Assembly: GCA_946186215.1 (NCBI GenBank)
Contig: CAMHMM010000004.1
Coordinates: forward strand, 1 to 23,942
DNA length: 23,942 nucleotides
Origin: an uncultured Ruminococcus sp.
Lineage (GTDB): Bacteria; Bacillota; Clostridia; Oscillospirales; Ruminococcaceae
Direction: 5' to 3'
Notes under the pieces: model-generated
What the model saw: the letters and a program-made list of their open reading frames with translations, nothing else
Databases searched by the model: none
Told to the model about the DNA's origin: nothing
Shown: positions 17,246 through 23,942 of the stretch, piece by piece
Position numbering within the stretch: position 1 is the first letter of the stretch
Layout of the letters: every line of letters begins with the position of its first letter
Made by a program: the position numbers and the translations under genes

Positions 17246-17274
17246 TTGACATAGGCGGCGCTTTGCTGTATAAT
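17246..17274 (+). promoter_or_regulatory. Consensus promoter of the PH-like/FkbM gene pair
   Basis: TTGACA (17246-17251), a 17-bp spacer and TATAAT (17269-17274) match sigma-A consensus in all twelve positions. It lies nine bases after the terminator's T-run. Transcription should begin near 17281, giving a leader of about 70 bases. Confidence 0.9.
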
Positions 17275-17296
17275 TAAACTGGTATATTGTATAAAC

Positions 17297-17335
17297 ATCA
17301 TCCCGCCGCGGTCGTAACCACGGCAGGACAATGAT
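17297..17335 (+). other. Leader hairpin upstream of the PH-like gene
   Basis: Within the 5' leader, ATCAT (17297-17301) can pair with ATGAT (17331-17335). Inside it, GCCG pairs with CGGC and GGT with ACC around loop CGTA, with a C-A mismatch and a bulged A. The structure ends two bases before the ribosome site AAGAGGTG. It may affect translation; no known riboswitch class is recognised. Confidence 0.45.
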
Positions 17336-17350
17336 AAAGAGGTGTCTGGT

Positions 17351-17779
17351 TTGAAGATAGATTTCGATTATGTATGGACTGATAAGAAACGCACCCTGTT
17401 CGGGCTGCCTATCTCTTTTACCCGCTATATCCTCACGGAAAAGAAATTCATAACCCGCAAGGGCTTTCTGAATGTTGAAGAGGATGAATTCGACCTTTAC
17501 AGAGTGATCGACAAGAAGCTGGTCATGCCTCTCGGACAGAGAATGTTCGGCTGCGGTACGGTCATCATCAATGTAAAGGACAATGACACACCCGTAAAGG
17601 AAGTCAAGTCCATAAAGGTGCCCCGCGAATTCATGAAGCTTCTTGATGAATATATTGAGAAGGCAAGAGATAAGTACAGCATCCGCGGCAGGGATATGAT
17701 GTCTGTCGGAATGCCTCCGCATCCTCACGGAGATCATGATTTTGACGATGAATTCTTTGACGGGGATCATCATGAATGA
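17351..17779 (+). CDS. Small bacterial PH-like domain protein with His/Asp-rich tail
   Basis: A 142-residue protein resembling the bPH_2 (DUF304/YdbS-like) pleckstrin-homology fold: SFTRYILTEKKFITRKGFL, then DEFDLYRVIDKKLV and RMFGCGTVIINV, then a helix near residues 92-109. No signal peptide or membrane segment is seen, so it is probably cytosolic, unlike the membrane-anchored relatives. The C-terminal tail (residues 120-142) is rich in His and Asp/Glu: His at 124, 126, 129, 140 and 141. This could bind metal, which is a guess. I prefer the TTG at 17351 because AAGAGGTG (17336-17343) lies seven bases upstream; GTG 17342 overlaps that site. It overlaps the next gene by eight bases. Function is unknown. 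Confidence 0.75.
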   Translation: MKIDFDYVWTDKKRTLFGLPISFTRYILTEKKFITRKGFLNVEEDEFDLYRVIDKKLVMPLGQRMFGCGTVIINVKDNDTPVKEVKSIKVPREFMKLLDEYIEKARDKYSIRGRDMMSVGMPPHPHGDHDFDDEFFDGDHHE

Positions 17780-18869
17780 GCTTGATTTTATCACCGAGCG
17801 GACGGATTCATGGGAGTTCCTGCGCCGCACGGAGCTGCCTGTGTTCATCTACGGCATGGGTGACGGCTGCGAAAAGATACTCCGTGTGTTTGAGCAGTAT
17901 TCCATCCCGACAGCAGGGATATTCGCAAGCGATGAATTTGTGAGAGGCCACAGCTTCAAAAGTCATCTTGTCCACACCCTCTCACAGATAGAGGAGATCG
18001 TGGATGAATTTGTGGTCGTGCTCGCATTCGGTGCGGGCTATGACAGCCTTTACAAAAAAATAGAGGATATCGCTTCAAGACATATTCTCCTTGCACCCGA
18101 TGTTCCGGTTGTGGGCGGCGGGCTTTTCACATATTCCTATGCTCTTGAGAATGCAGCGAAGCTTCGCAGAGTGTATGACCTCCTTGCGGATGACCGTTCG
18201 AGACAGACCTTTGCGGATGTGATAAATTTCCGCATCAGCGGCAGGATCGAATATCTCACCCGCTGTACGGCCGATGATGAGGAGATAAACGAGCTCATAC
18301 CCCTCACAGATGATGAGATCTATGTGGATCTTGGTGCGTACAACGGCGACACATTGAAGGAATTCATAGACCGCACGGGCGGCAGATTTTCTCATATCTA
18401 TGCCGCAGAGCCCGACAGAAGGAATTTCCGCAAGCTTGAAAAGACGATCGCAGAGCTGCCCGGGGAAATGCAGGACAGGATAACGGCGGTCAATGCCGCA
18501 GCATGGGATGATGACGGGCAGATAAGCTTTGCGCAGAATTCCGGCAGAAATTCCTCTGCGGCGGATATCACCAATGAAAGACTGTCGCAGCGTGCCGAGG
18601 AGACAGCAGCCGTTACTGCGGATACTCTCTGCGGCGCAGCGGCAACATTTATCAAAATGGATGTGGAGGGAGCCGAAAGGCAGGCGCTGAAGGGCGCGGA
18701 AAAGGCTATAAAGAGCGGCGCAAAGCTTATCTGTGCTTTGTACCACAGGACAGACGACCTTTTCGAGCTGCCGCTTCTGATACATGAGATGATGCCCTCT
18801 CTGAAGCTGTATATCCGTCACAAAAAGTATATCCCCGCATGGGAGACCAATCTTTATGCGGTAAAATGA
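17772..18869 (+). CDS. FkbM-family methyltransferase-like protein with N-terminal nucleotide-binding-like domain
   Basis: A 365-residue cytosolic protein. Residues 21-110 look like a small Rossmann-type domain (PVFIYGMGDGCEKIL, VVVLAFGAGYDSL). From about residue 180 there is an FkbM-type SAM-dependent methyltransferase: motif I YVDLGAYNGDTLKEF (184-198), acidic YAAEPD (210-215) and IKMDVEGAE (294-302). The family methylates hydroxyls of sugars, polyketides and other small molecules; the substrate here is unknown. ATG 17772 lies inside the end of the preceding gene, with GGGGAT a few bases upstream, so the two are translationally coupled. An earlier in-frame start at 17736 lies deep inside the neighbour and is rejected. 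A strong hairpin follows the stop. Confidence 0.85.
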   Translation: MNELDFITERTDSWEFLRRTELPVFIYGMGDGCEKILRVFEQYSIPTAGIFASDEFVRGHSFKSHLVHTLSQIEEIVDEFVVVLAFGAGYDSLYKKIEDIASRHILLAPDVPVVGGGLFTYSYALENAAKLRRVYDLLADDRSRQTFADVINFRISGRIEYLTRCTADDEEINELIPLTDDEIYVDLGAYNGDTLKEFIDRTGGRFSHIYAAEPDRRNFRKLEKTIAELPGEMQDRITAVNAAAWDDDGQISFAQNSGRNSSAADITNERLSQRAEETAAVTADTLCGAAATFIKMDVEGAERQALKGAEKAIKSGAKLICALYHRTDDLFELPLLIHEMMPSLKLYIRHKKYIPAWETNLYAVK

Positions 18870-18870
18870 A

Positions 18871-18900
18871 TGCCCTTCTCCGCTGATGCGGAGAAAGGCA
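18871..18900 (+). terminator. Hairpin terminator between convergent genes
   Basis: TGCC-C-TTCTCCGC (18871-18883) pairs with GCGGAGAA-A-GGCA (18888-18900), 12 bp with one C-A mismatch and loop TGAT. The T-run (TTTTTT near 18913) is delayed by about a dozen bases. It lies between the plus-strand methyltransferase and the minus-strand kinase and may stop transcription from both sides. Confidence 0.7.
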
Positions 18901-18918
18901 CTGTGATGTTATGTTTTT

Positions 18919-20358
18919 TCAGTGCTTTATGGGCAGCGTAACAGTGAATGTGGTCTTATTGCTGCGGCTTTGTGCGGTTATCGTCCCGTTGTGCCGCTCG
19001 GCAATGGCCTTTGCGATGGCAAGTCCCAGACCGAATCCGCCTGTTTCACGGCTCCTTGACGAATCCGTGCGGTAGAAGCGGTCGAATATGTGTGCAAGGT
19101 CATCCTCGGATATGGTGCCTTCATTTTCCACCGAAAGCACCGCCTTTCCCTTTATCCGTTCAAGGCGGATATCCACCTGCGAGCCTGCGGGGGAATGTGA
19201 TATGGCGTTGTCGGTCAGGATGTGTATCATGCGGTTTATCGAGGCTTTGTCACCGTTTATGATGATATCATCCGTTACAGCGGATTCAAGTGTCCTGCCC
19301 TTTTCAAAGGCCAGTGCCTCAACAGAGAGGCAGACTGAATTTACCTCGCGTGAATAGTCGATATCTGTCATGACGGTGTTCTGCGAGTATTCCTCCCTTG
19401 AAAGGTAGAGCATCTGGCTGATAAGCCCGGTCATTTTGTCCGCTTCATCGTGGATTATCCCGAAAAATTTCTCATTTTCGGGATCACCCGGCTGTGAGCG
19501 TATCACATCCAGATTTGCTGAGATCACAGCAAGTGGGGTTTTCAGCTCGTGTGAGGCGTTTGAGAAAAATTCGCTCTGGCTGCGCCATGCTTCCTCGATG
19601 GGTACGGATATCCACTTTGAGAGAAAGAATGCGATGCACAGAAAGACTGCAAGGGTGGCAAAGAAAATGATCACCAGTATTATCATCAGCCGTGCAAGTG
19701 TCTGGTCGTTCTGCGTGATGTCCAACAGGATTATGGTGTCATTCCGGTAGAGATATTTGTAATGCACACCGAATGCGCTGATGCGCCCGTTTTCACTGCC
19801 CTTGCCGATGACTACTCCCGCAATCTCCGACATTTCGGCGTTTATGCGCTCTTCATCCTCATCGGTGTCAGTCGGCCTGCGCTGTGAGCGGAAAATATTG
19901 CTCACCTCGCCGTCCTCTATCCGCAGCCTTATCCAGCCCGAGCTCCATATATCGCGGTTTCCGGGCATATTATTGAAGAACGGGTTGAAATCAAAGGGGC
20001 TTTTCTGGAATGTGACCTGCCCCGAATTTCCCGGCTTTCCGGGTTCAAACTGCTTTTTGACAGGCGGATCGGTCTTGTTTTCCTCAGTTTCTCTTCGGCT
20101 TTTATCAGCATTCTGTACGGGAGCGGACTGAGCTTCCTCGGCCATCTCGGGCGGCTTCTGAGGCGGCTCGTCATTTCGCCGTGCCCTGTCGTCCATCCCG
20201 AAGCCTTGCTGTGAAAATGCAAGGTTTATGGCCGCATCGGAGTTCTTGTTTTCCGAGCGGTACATATAGATGTAGATAGCACTCATGATGATCAGCATAA
20301 TGACAATCACGAGCGTCATTATTACAGCAATAAATCTCAAACGAAGTTTTTTTATCAT
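18919..20358 (-). CDS. Membrane sensor histidine kinase (no adjacent response regulator)
   Basis: A 479-residue two-component sensor. Membrane segments lie at about 9-33 and 222-246. Between them is an outside region of about 185 residues; residues 55-115 are Pro- and charge-rich and probably disordered, and 116-220 are predicted to fold. The cytoplasmic part has the H-box SNASHELKTPLAVI with phospho-acceptor His270, the N-box LTDNAISHSP (about 381-390), and the ATP-lid region IFDRFYRTDSSRSRETGGFGLGLAIAK (split as FDRFYR and GGFGLGLAIAK). The G1 block reads VENEG, a variant of VxDxG. It is full-length with no frameshift. Neighbours are convergent on one side and divergent on the other, so it is transcribed alone, and no response regulator is encoded in the window. 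No strong ribosome site precedes the ATG. The signal is unknown. Confidence 0.92.
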   Translation of the reverse strand: MIKKLRLRFIAVIMTLVIVIMLIIMSAIYIYMYRSENKNSDAAINLAFSQQGFGMDDRARRNDEPPQKPPEMAEEAQSAPVQNADKSRRETEENKTDPPVKKQFEPGKPGNSGQVTFQKSPFDFNPFFNNMPGNRDIWSSGWIRLRIEDGEVSNIFRSQRRPTDTDEDEERINAEMSEIAGVVIGKGSENGRISAFGVHYKYLYRNDTIILLDITQNDQTLARLMIILVIIFFATLAVFLCIAFFLSKWISVPIEEAWRSQSEFFSNASHELKTPLAVISANLDVIRSQPGDPENEKFFGIIHDEADKMTGLISQMLYLSREEYSQNTVMTDIDYSREVNSVCLSVEALAFEKGRTLESAVTDDIIINGDKASINRMIHILTDNAISHSPAGSQVDIRLERIKGKAVLSVENEGTISEDDLAHIFDRFYRTDSSRSRETGGFGLGLAIAKAIAERHNGTITAQSRSNKTTFTVTLPIKH

Positions 20359-20407
20359 AGTCTTACCATTCGCTTATCTGCCGTGTGTCCGGCGTTTTTT
20401 GAAAATG

Positions 20408-20436
20408 CGTATATTATCATAATATCATCATGACAA
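20408..20436 (-). promoter_or_regulatory. Candidate promoter for the histidine kinase
   Basis: On the minus strand, TTGTCA (complement of 20431-20436), a 17-bp spacer and TATACG (complement of 20408-20413) are partial sigma-A matches. A transcript start near 20401 would leave a leader of about 43 bases. The rest of the 138-base divergent gap (20359-20496) is A/T-rich; I saw no convincing plus-strand promoter for the hydrolase in it. Confidence 0.35.
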
Positions 20437-20496
20437 TGATTTGTTGTAAATAAATTACGAATTTTTGAGCCTATATTTCTGAAAGGGGATGTGTCA

Positions 20497-22050
20497 ATGA
20501 AACAACATGAAGATCTCGGCAGACTGCTGTGTACAGTTATGTTTGCCGCAGGTATGCTGTTTTTCGGGAGTACCGCACAGGCTGCCGAAAACGGTCTGGT
20601 AAAGTGCAAGGTGCTTTCCACTGAAACAACAGAGTATTCCGAGTATGCAAAGGGATATGACAAGGACTGCATCGAGTATAATCTGAGACTGTATAATCCT
20701 GTTGACAGCCGCATCGATAATATGAGCGTGTCCATCACAGCGCCCGAGGGATTTTCCCTGTCACCCGATGTGCAGAAGTCAAGCGCGAAATACTCCGTAA
20801 AGCCGTTTACCGATAAGATCACGCTGAAGATACAGCTCTTTCCTGTGGGGAAGATAAGCGCTCCTGCAGAGGATAAGCTTGTAATAACCGCAGAGGACGG
20901 AGAGAGATCGTCAAAGTTTTCCATTCCGGTAAGGACGGATTATTCATCCGATTTTTATTCGGTAAAGTCCGAGTTTTCCGGAAGCGGTAAGCTGGAATTT
21001 CTTTTTTCCGAAAAGATGTTTGAAAAGGATACATCCGAGTATGATCCCGAGCTTTCCAAGGCCAGCCTTGCTATGGCGATAAGCGCATTTTCATCGGATT
21101 CCGGCGAGGAAAACTGGAATAAGGAGATACGCCGCGATAAGAATATCAAAGCATTTATGAAGGAGTTGGGCTTTGATGATTATGCGAGCGCAAAGTATTC
21201 GCAGGTGCTTTCAGATTCCACTAACACAGCCGCATATGCGCTTTCCTCCAGAAAGATCACCGTAGGAGATGAAGAAAAGACGCTCATTGCCGCAGCGGTA
21301 AGAGGCGGCGGATACGGTGCAGAATGGGCGAGCAATATGAATGTGGGCACCGGAAAGCAGCATCAGGGCTTTTCCGAGTCGGCAAAGGTCATAATTGACG
21401 GCATCGGCGAATATATCGAAAAGACGGGCGCAGATCCCGGCAATGTCATAGTGTGGATAACAGGCTACAGCCGCGGCGCTGCGATTGCGGGCACTGCCGC
21501 AGCAGAGCTTGAAAAGAGCTGCAAGGTCTATGCGTACACATTTGCGTGCCCTGCCAATGTAAAGAAAAGCGCGGCAGGGGAGTCTGATGTTCACAATGTT
21601 CTGCTTGCATCAGATCTTATCCCCAAGCTCCCGTTAAAGGGCGGCAAATGGGGCTTTGTCCGTTATGGAACGGATATCGTGTATGGCAAGGAGAGCGCAT
21701 CCGTAAAGAAGGTAATGAAGATGCTGCGTTCCATCTGCCCCTCGGCCGCTGTCTATAACAAGTATTATGAGACGGAAATGATGGCCTTTGCCGCAGGTTC
21801 AAATATGAAGAACGATGCACTGGTGGACAGATCAAGCGTGGGAGCGCTTTCTACCATGCTTTTTGCTTGCTATGCGAATGCAAAGACGGCAGGCGAGGAG
21901 GTAGGGACCGTGTCACCCAATATCAATTTCTTTACGGGCAGCATCAGCATTACGGCGGACGGCGAGAACATAACCGCAGACGAGATAGTTGAAGCCTGCG
22001 AGACGCATTATCCGAATAACTATGTTGATGAGATATTCGGTAAGGAATAA
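20497..22050 (+). CDS. Secreted lipase-like (class 3 type) serine hydrolase
   Basis: A 517-residue exported protein. Residues 1-29 form a signal peptide (hydrophobic LLCTVMFAAGMLFFG, cleavage probably after AQA at 29). Residues 30-150 look beta-rich, like an Ig or carbohydrate-binding type domain, but I do not recognise a family. From about 190 there is an alpha/beta-hydrolase of lipase-3 style: nucleophile elbow ITGYSRGAA (Ser325), YAYTFACPAN in place of the usual TFGSP block, SDLIPKLP (Asp373) and ETHYPNNYV (His504), together a plausible Ser-Asp-His triad. Ester or acyl substrates outside the cell are expected; true substrate unknown. ATG 20497 has GGGGA seven bases upstream; the in-frame GTG at 20491 is too close to it. 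It diverges from the histidine kinase. Confidence 0.8.
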   Translation: MKQHEDLGRLLCTVMFAAGMLFFGSTAQAAENGLVKCKVLSTETTEYSEYAKGYDKDCIEYNLRLYNPVDSRIDNMSVSITAPEGFSLSPDVQKSSAKYSVKPFTDKITLKIQLFPVGKISAPAEDKLVITAEDGERSSKFSIPVRTDYSSDFYSVKSEFSGSGKLEFLFSEKMFEKDTSEYDPELSKASLAMAISAFSSDSGEENWNKEIRRDKNIKAFMKELGFDDYASAKYSQVLSDSTNTAAYALSSRKITVGDEEKTLIAAAVRGGGYGAEWASNMNVGTGKQHQGFSESAKVIIDGIGEYIEKTGADPGNVIVWITGYSRGAAIAGTAAAELEKSCKVYAYTFACPANVKKSAAGESDVHNVLLASDLIPKLPLKGGKWGFVRYGTDIVYGKESASVKKVMKMLRSICPSAAVYNKYYETEMMAFAAGSNMKNDALVDRSSVGALSTMLFACYANAKTAGEEVGTVSPNINFFTGSISITADGENITADEIVEACETHYPNNYVDEIFGKE

Positions 22051-22053
22051 GAG

Positions 22054-22106
22054 CATCGTAAAAATACCGGGATCTTCAGAGTACGGGTAACTGCGGCGTT
22101 TCGCCG
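22054..22106 (+). repeat. Degenerate dispersed copy of the 97-98 bp repeat
   Basis: The segment resembles the tandem unit at 16940-17204 with an internal deletion of about 20 bases. It keeps a TAAAA..CCGGG start, AGAGTA, and the core GGGTAAC, T, GCGGCG-TTT-CGCCGC (core 22085-22106). The core differs from copy 1 at one position. The hairpin (22093-22107) ends directly before the pyrK promoter -35 and has no T-run. Confidence 0.7.
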
Positions 22107-22108
22107 CC

Positions 22109-22137
22109 TTGACATTTCGACGGTTTTCTGGTAAAAT
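22109..22137 (+). promoter_or_regulatory. Promoter of pyrK-pyrD
   Basis: TTGACA (22109-22114), a 17-bp spacer and TAAAAT (22132-22137). The leader to pyrK is only about 55 bases; I see no PyrR-type attenuator or terminator within it. Confidence 0.87.
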
Positions 22138-22199
22138 AGTATATACTGTACGGCTTAAATAAATCTTAAACAGTGTTGTAAAACAGCAGAGAGGATAGT

Positions 22200-22973
22200 A
22201 TGAAGTATTCGGTAAAATGTCCCGTTGTCAGCAAGAGATCTGTCGCAGCGGGGATATATGATCTTGTGATATATGCTCCGCAGATCGCGGCTGAGGCAGT
22301 CTGTGGGCAGTTTGTGAATGTAAAGGCGGATGGGTATTTTCTCAGAAGGCCTATCTCCCTGTGCGGCATCGACCGCGAAAAGGGGAATATCCGCATCGTG
22401 TTCGAGGTAAGAGGTAAGGGCACCGATGAGATCGCCGGCATAAATGCGGGCTCGATGATCGATTTGGTAGGCCCTCTGGGCGGCAACGGCTTTGAGCTGC
22501 TGGACAGCTCCAAAAAGGCTGTTATCGTCACAGGCGGTATAGGCACACCACCGCTTGTTCCTGCGGCCTGTCACTACGGCAGCAATGCCACAGTCATAAC
22601 AGGCTTTCGCAGTGCTAATGCTGTGATACTCCAGAAAGACCTTGCGCAGAACGGTGCGCAGGTGATACTGTGTACCGATGACGGCACAGCGGGCAGAAAG
22701 GGCTTTGTCACAGAAGCTCTTGAAGAAGTGCTGGCTGAGTCCGTGCCTGATATAATCTATGCCTGTGGCCCTATGCCTATGCTAAAGGGCGTTGCCGCTA
22801 TGGGCATCAGACGGGGGATACGCACCCAGGTCTCACTTGAGGAAAGAATGGGATGCGGCGTGGGCGGCTGTCTTGTTTGCGCCTGCCGCACAGTAAAGGA
22901 AGGCACAGAGATATACAGCCATGTGTGCAAGGACGGCCCTGTGTTTGATGCAAAGGAGGTTTGTTTCTCATGA
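22200..22973 (+). CDS. pyrK: Dihydroorotate dehydrogenase B, electron-transfer subunit
   Basis: This subunit carries FAD and a 2Fe-2S cluster and lets the PyrD subunit pass electrons from dihydroorotate to NAD+ in pyrimidine synthesis. The 257-residue product has the normal family length. LRRPISL (48-54) is the FAD-binding motif, VTGGIGTPPLVPA (110-122) and YACGPMPML (187-195) mark the NAD-binding domain, and cysteines 219, 224, 227 and 243 (MGCGVGGCLVCAC and HVC) fit the 2Fe-2S site. GAGG lies five bases before the ATG. Its stop overlaps the pyrD start (ATGA), as expected for subunits of one complex. Confidence 0.96.
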   Translation: MKYSVKCPVVSKRSVAAGIYDLVIYAPQIAAEAVCGQFVNVKADGYFLRRPISLCGIDREKGNIRIVFEVRGKGTDEIAGINAGSMIDLVGPLGGNGFELLDSSKKAVIVTGGIGTPPLVPAACHYGSNATVITGFRSANAVILQKDLAQNGAQVILCTDDGTAGRKGFVTEALEEVLAESVPDIIYACGPMPMLKGVAAMGIRRGIRTQVSLEERMGCGVGGCLVCACRTVKEGTEIYSHVCKDGPVFDAKEVCFS

Positions 22974-23881
22974 GCGTTCTCTCAACCGAATTTGCGGGAG
23001 TGAAGTTCAAAAACCCCGTTATCCCCGCATCGGGTACCTTCGGGTACGGCAGGGAATTTGAGGATTTTTACCCTCTTTCCACTCTGGGCGGCATTTCCGT
23101 CAAGGGCACAACAGGAACAAAGAGAAACGGCAATCTCCCTCCGAGAATCGCGGAAACACCTATGGGATGTCTTAATTCCGTAGGACTGCAAAACCCGGGT
23201 ATAGATCATTTCATAGAGCATGAGCTCCCCTGGCTCAAAACGAAGGATACGGTAGTCATCGCCAATATAGCCGGCGCTGATATAGATGAATACGCCCAGA
23301 TAGCCGCAAAGCTCGACAGCACAGATGTGGATATGATCGAGGTCAATATCTCCTGCCCCAATGTAAAGGCAGGCGGAGCAGCCTTTGGAGTTACCTGTGA
23401 GGGTGCGGCGGCTGTTACAAAGGCAGTCCGTTCAAAAACGACAAAGCCTGTGATGATGAAGCTTTCGCCCAATGTCACCAGCATTGCCGATATCGCAAAG
23501 GCCTGTGAGGCTGAAGGCGCGGATGCGGTGTCGCTTATCAATACGCTCCTCGGTATGAGGATAGATATCCGCACAAGGCGGCCTGTGCTCCACAATAATG
23601 TGGGCGGACTTTCGGGACCTGCGGTGTTCCCCGTTGCAGTGCGCATGGTATGGCAGTGTGCAAACGCGGTAAAGATACCCGTGTGCGGTATGGGAGGCAT
23701 CTCAACGGCGGAGGATGCAGTCGAGATGCTTATGGCAGGCGCATCCGTTGTGCAGGTGGGCGCGGCTATATTTGCTGATCCCTTTGCTCCCGTGAAGATC
23801 ATCGAGGGGCTTGAAAGGTATTGCCTTGACAATAATATCAGCAGCGTTTCGGAGCTTACCGGCGCGGTAAAGCCTTACTAA
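22970..23881 (+). CDS. pyrD: Dihydroorotate dehydrogenase, catalytic subunit (class 1B)
   Basis: This cytosolic FMN enzyme oxidises dihydroorotate to orotate, step four of pyrimidine synthesis. The 303-residue length and the adjacent pyrK indicate the NAD-dependent class 1B type. ATG 22970 overlaps the pyrK stop and has AAAGGAGG ten bases upstream; an in-frame TTG at 22961 is not needed. The catalytic cysteine is Cys129 in NISCPNVKAGG, which also supplies Asn127. Lys45 (SVKGTT), Lys164 (MMKLSPN) and GMGGIST (240-246) fit the FMN site. NPGIDHF and NNVGGLSGPA are family blocks. Confidence 0.96.
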   Translation: MSVLSTEFAGVKFKNPVIPASGTFGYGREFEDFYPLSTLGGISVKGTTGTKRNGNLPPRIAETPMGCLNSVGLQNPGIDHFIEHELPWLKTKDTVVIANIAGADIDEYAQIAAKLDSTDVDMIEVNISCPNVKAGGAAFGVTCEGAAAVTKAVRSKTTKPVMMKLSPNVTSIADIAKACEAEGADAVSLINTLLGMRIDIRTRRPVLHNNVGGLSGPAVFPVAVRMVWQCANAVKIPVCGMGGISTAEDAVEMLMAGASVVQVGAAIFADPFAPVKIIEGLERYCLDNNISSVSELTGAVKPY

Positions 23882-23908
23882 AGCAATCAAACAGGAATAA
23901 CGATCCAG

Positions 23909-23942
23909 ATGATATTTGAAAAACTGCATCCGTTGATGATGC
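23909..23942 (+). CDS. Possible start of the next gene, cut by window edge
   Basis: ATG 23909 opens a frame without stop to the edge (MIFEKLHPLMM). The spacing of 27 bases after pyrD would suit another operon gene, but the ribosome site is weak (AGGAA about 12 bases upstream) and eleven residues are too few to recognise a family. Confidence 0.2.
   Translation, partial: MIFEKLHPLMM

Noticed and set aside
20355..20924. Minus-strand frame ending at the kinase start, considered as a remnant response regulator
   Set aside because: It is antisense to the hydrolase N-terminus and shows no receiver or DNA-binding motif; only its stop overlaps the kinase ATG.
22138..22199. PyrR-type attenuator before pyrK
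   Set aside because: The leader is only about 55 bases and contains neither a terminator nor an obvious PyrR-binding loop; the ACTGT/ACAGT inverted pair is too weak to call.

Overview
The window looks like a chromosomal segment from an anaerobic low-to-mid G+C Clostridia bacterium, most likely Ruminococcus or a close relative in Oscillospiraceae. The reasons are a type III (GlnN) glutamine synthetase, a T-box leader in front of trp genes, a fused trpGD, a class 1B PyrD with PyrK, strong AGGAGG-type ribosome sites and consensus sigma-A promoters. This placement is inference; no rRNA is present. No tRNA, CRISPR array, transposase or phage gene was seen.

Layout. (1) 2-9441: a nitrogen-assimilation operon, gltB (5' end cut off), gltD, purF and glnN, tightly packed and closed by a strong terminator. 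GlnN makes glutamine, GltBD turns glutamine and 2-oxoglutarate into glutamate, and PurF spends glutamine in the first purine step. (2) 9546-10402: a lone Cof-type HAD phosphatase with its own extended -10 promoter. (3) 10430-16927: a promoter, a tryptophan-specific T-box leader, then trpE, trpGD, trpC, trpB, trpA and a terminator. No trpF is present in the cluster. (4) 16940-17237: three tandem copies of a 97-98 bp non-coding repeat and a terminator. (5) 17246-18900: a promoter, a small PH-like protein with a His/Asp-rich tail, and an overlapping FkbM-type methyltransferase. (6) 18919-20358, minus strand: a membrane sensor histidine kinase with no adjacent response regulator. (7) 20497-22050: a secreted lipase-like serine hydrolase, divergent from the kinase. 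(8) 22054-23881: a degenerate copy of the repeat, a promoter, pyrK and pyrD, with a possible next gene cut by the right edge.

Most of the window is core amino-acid and nucleotide metabolism linked by glutamine: GltB, PurF and TrpG each carry a glutamine amidotransferase domain. I do not see a clearly new multi-gene system. The items most worth following up are the tandem/dispersed repeat family placed ahead of promoters, the PH-like/FkbM gene pair, the orphan kinase beside a secreted hydrolase, the missing trpF, and a long hairpin between trpGD and trpC.
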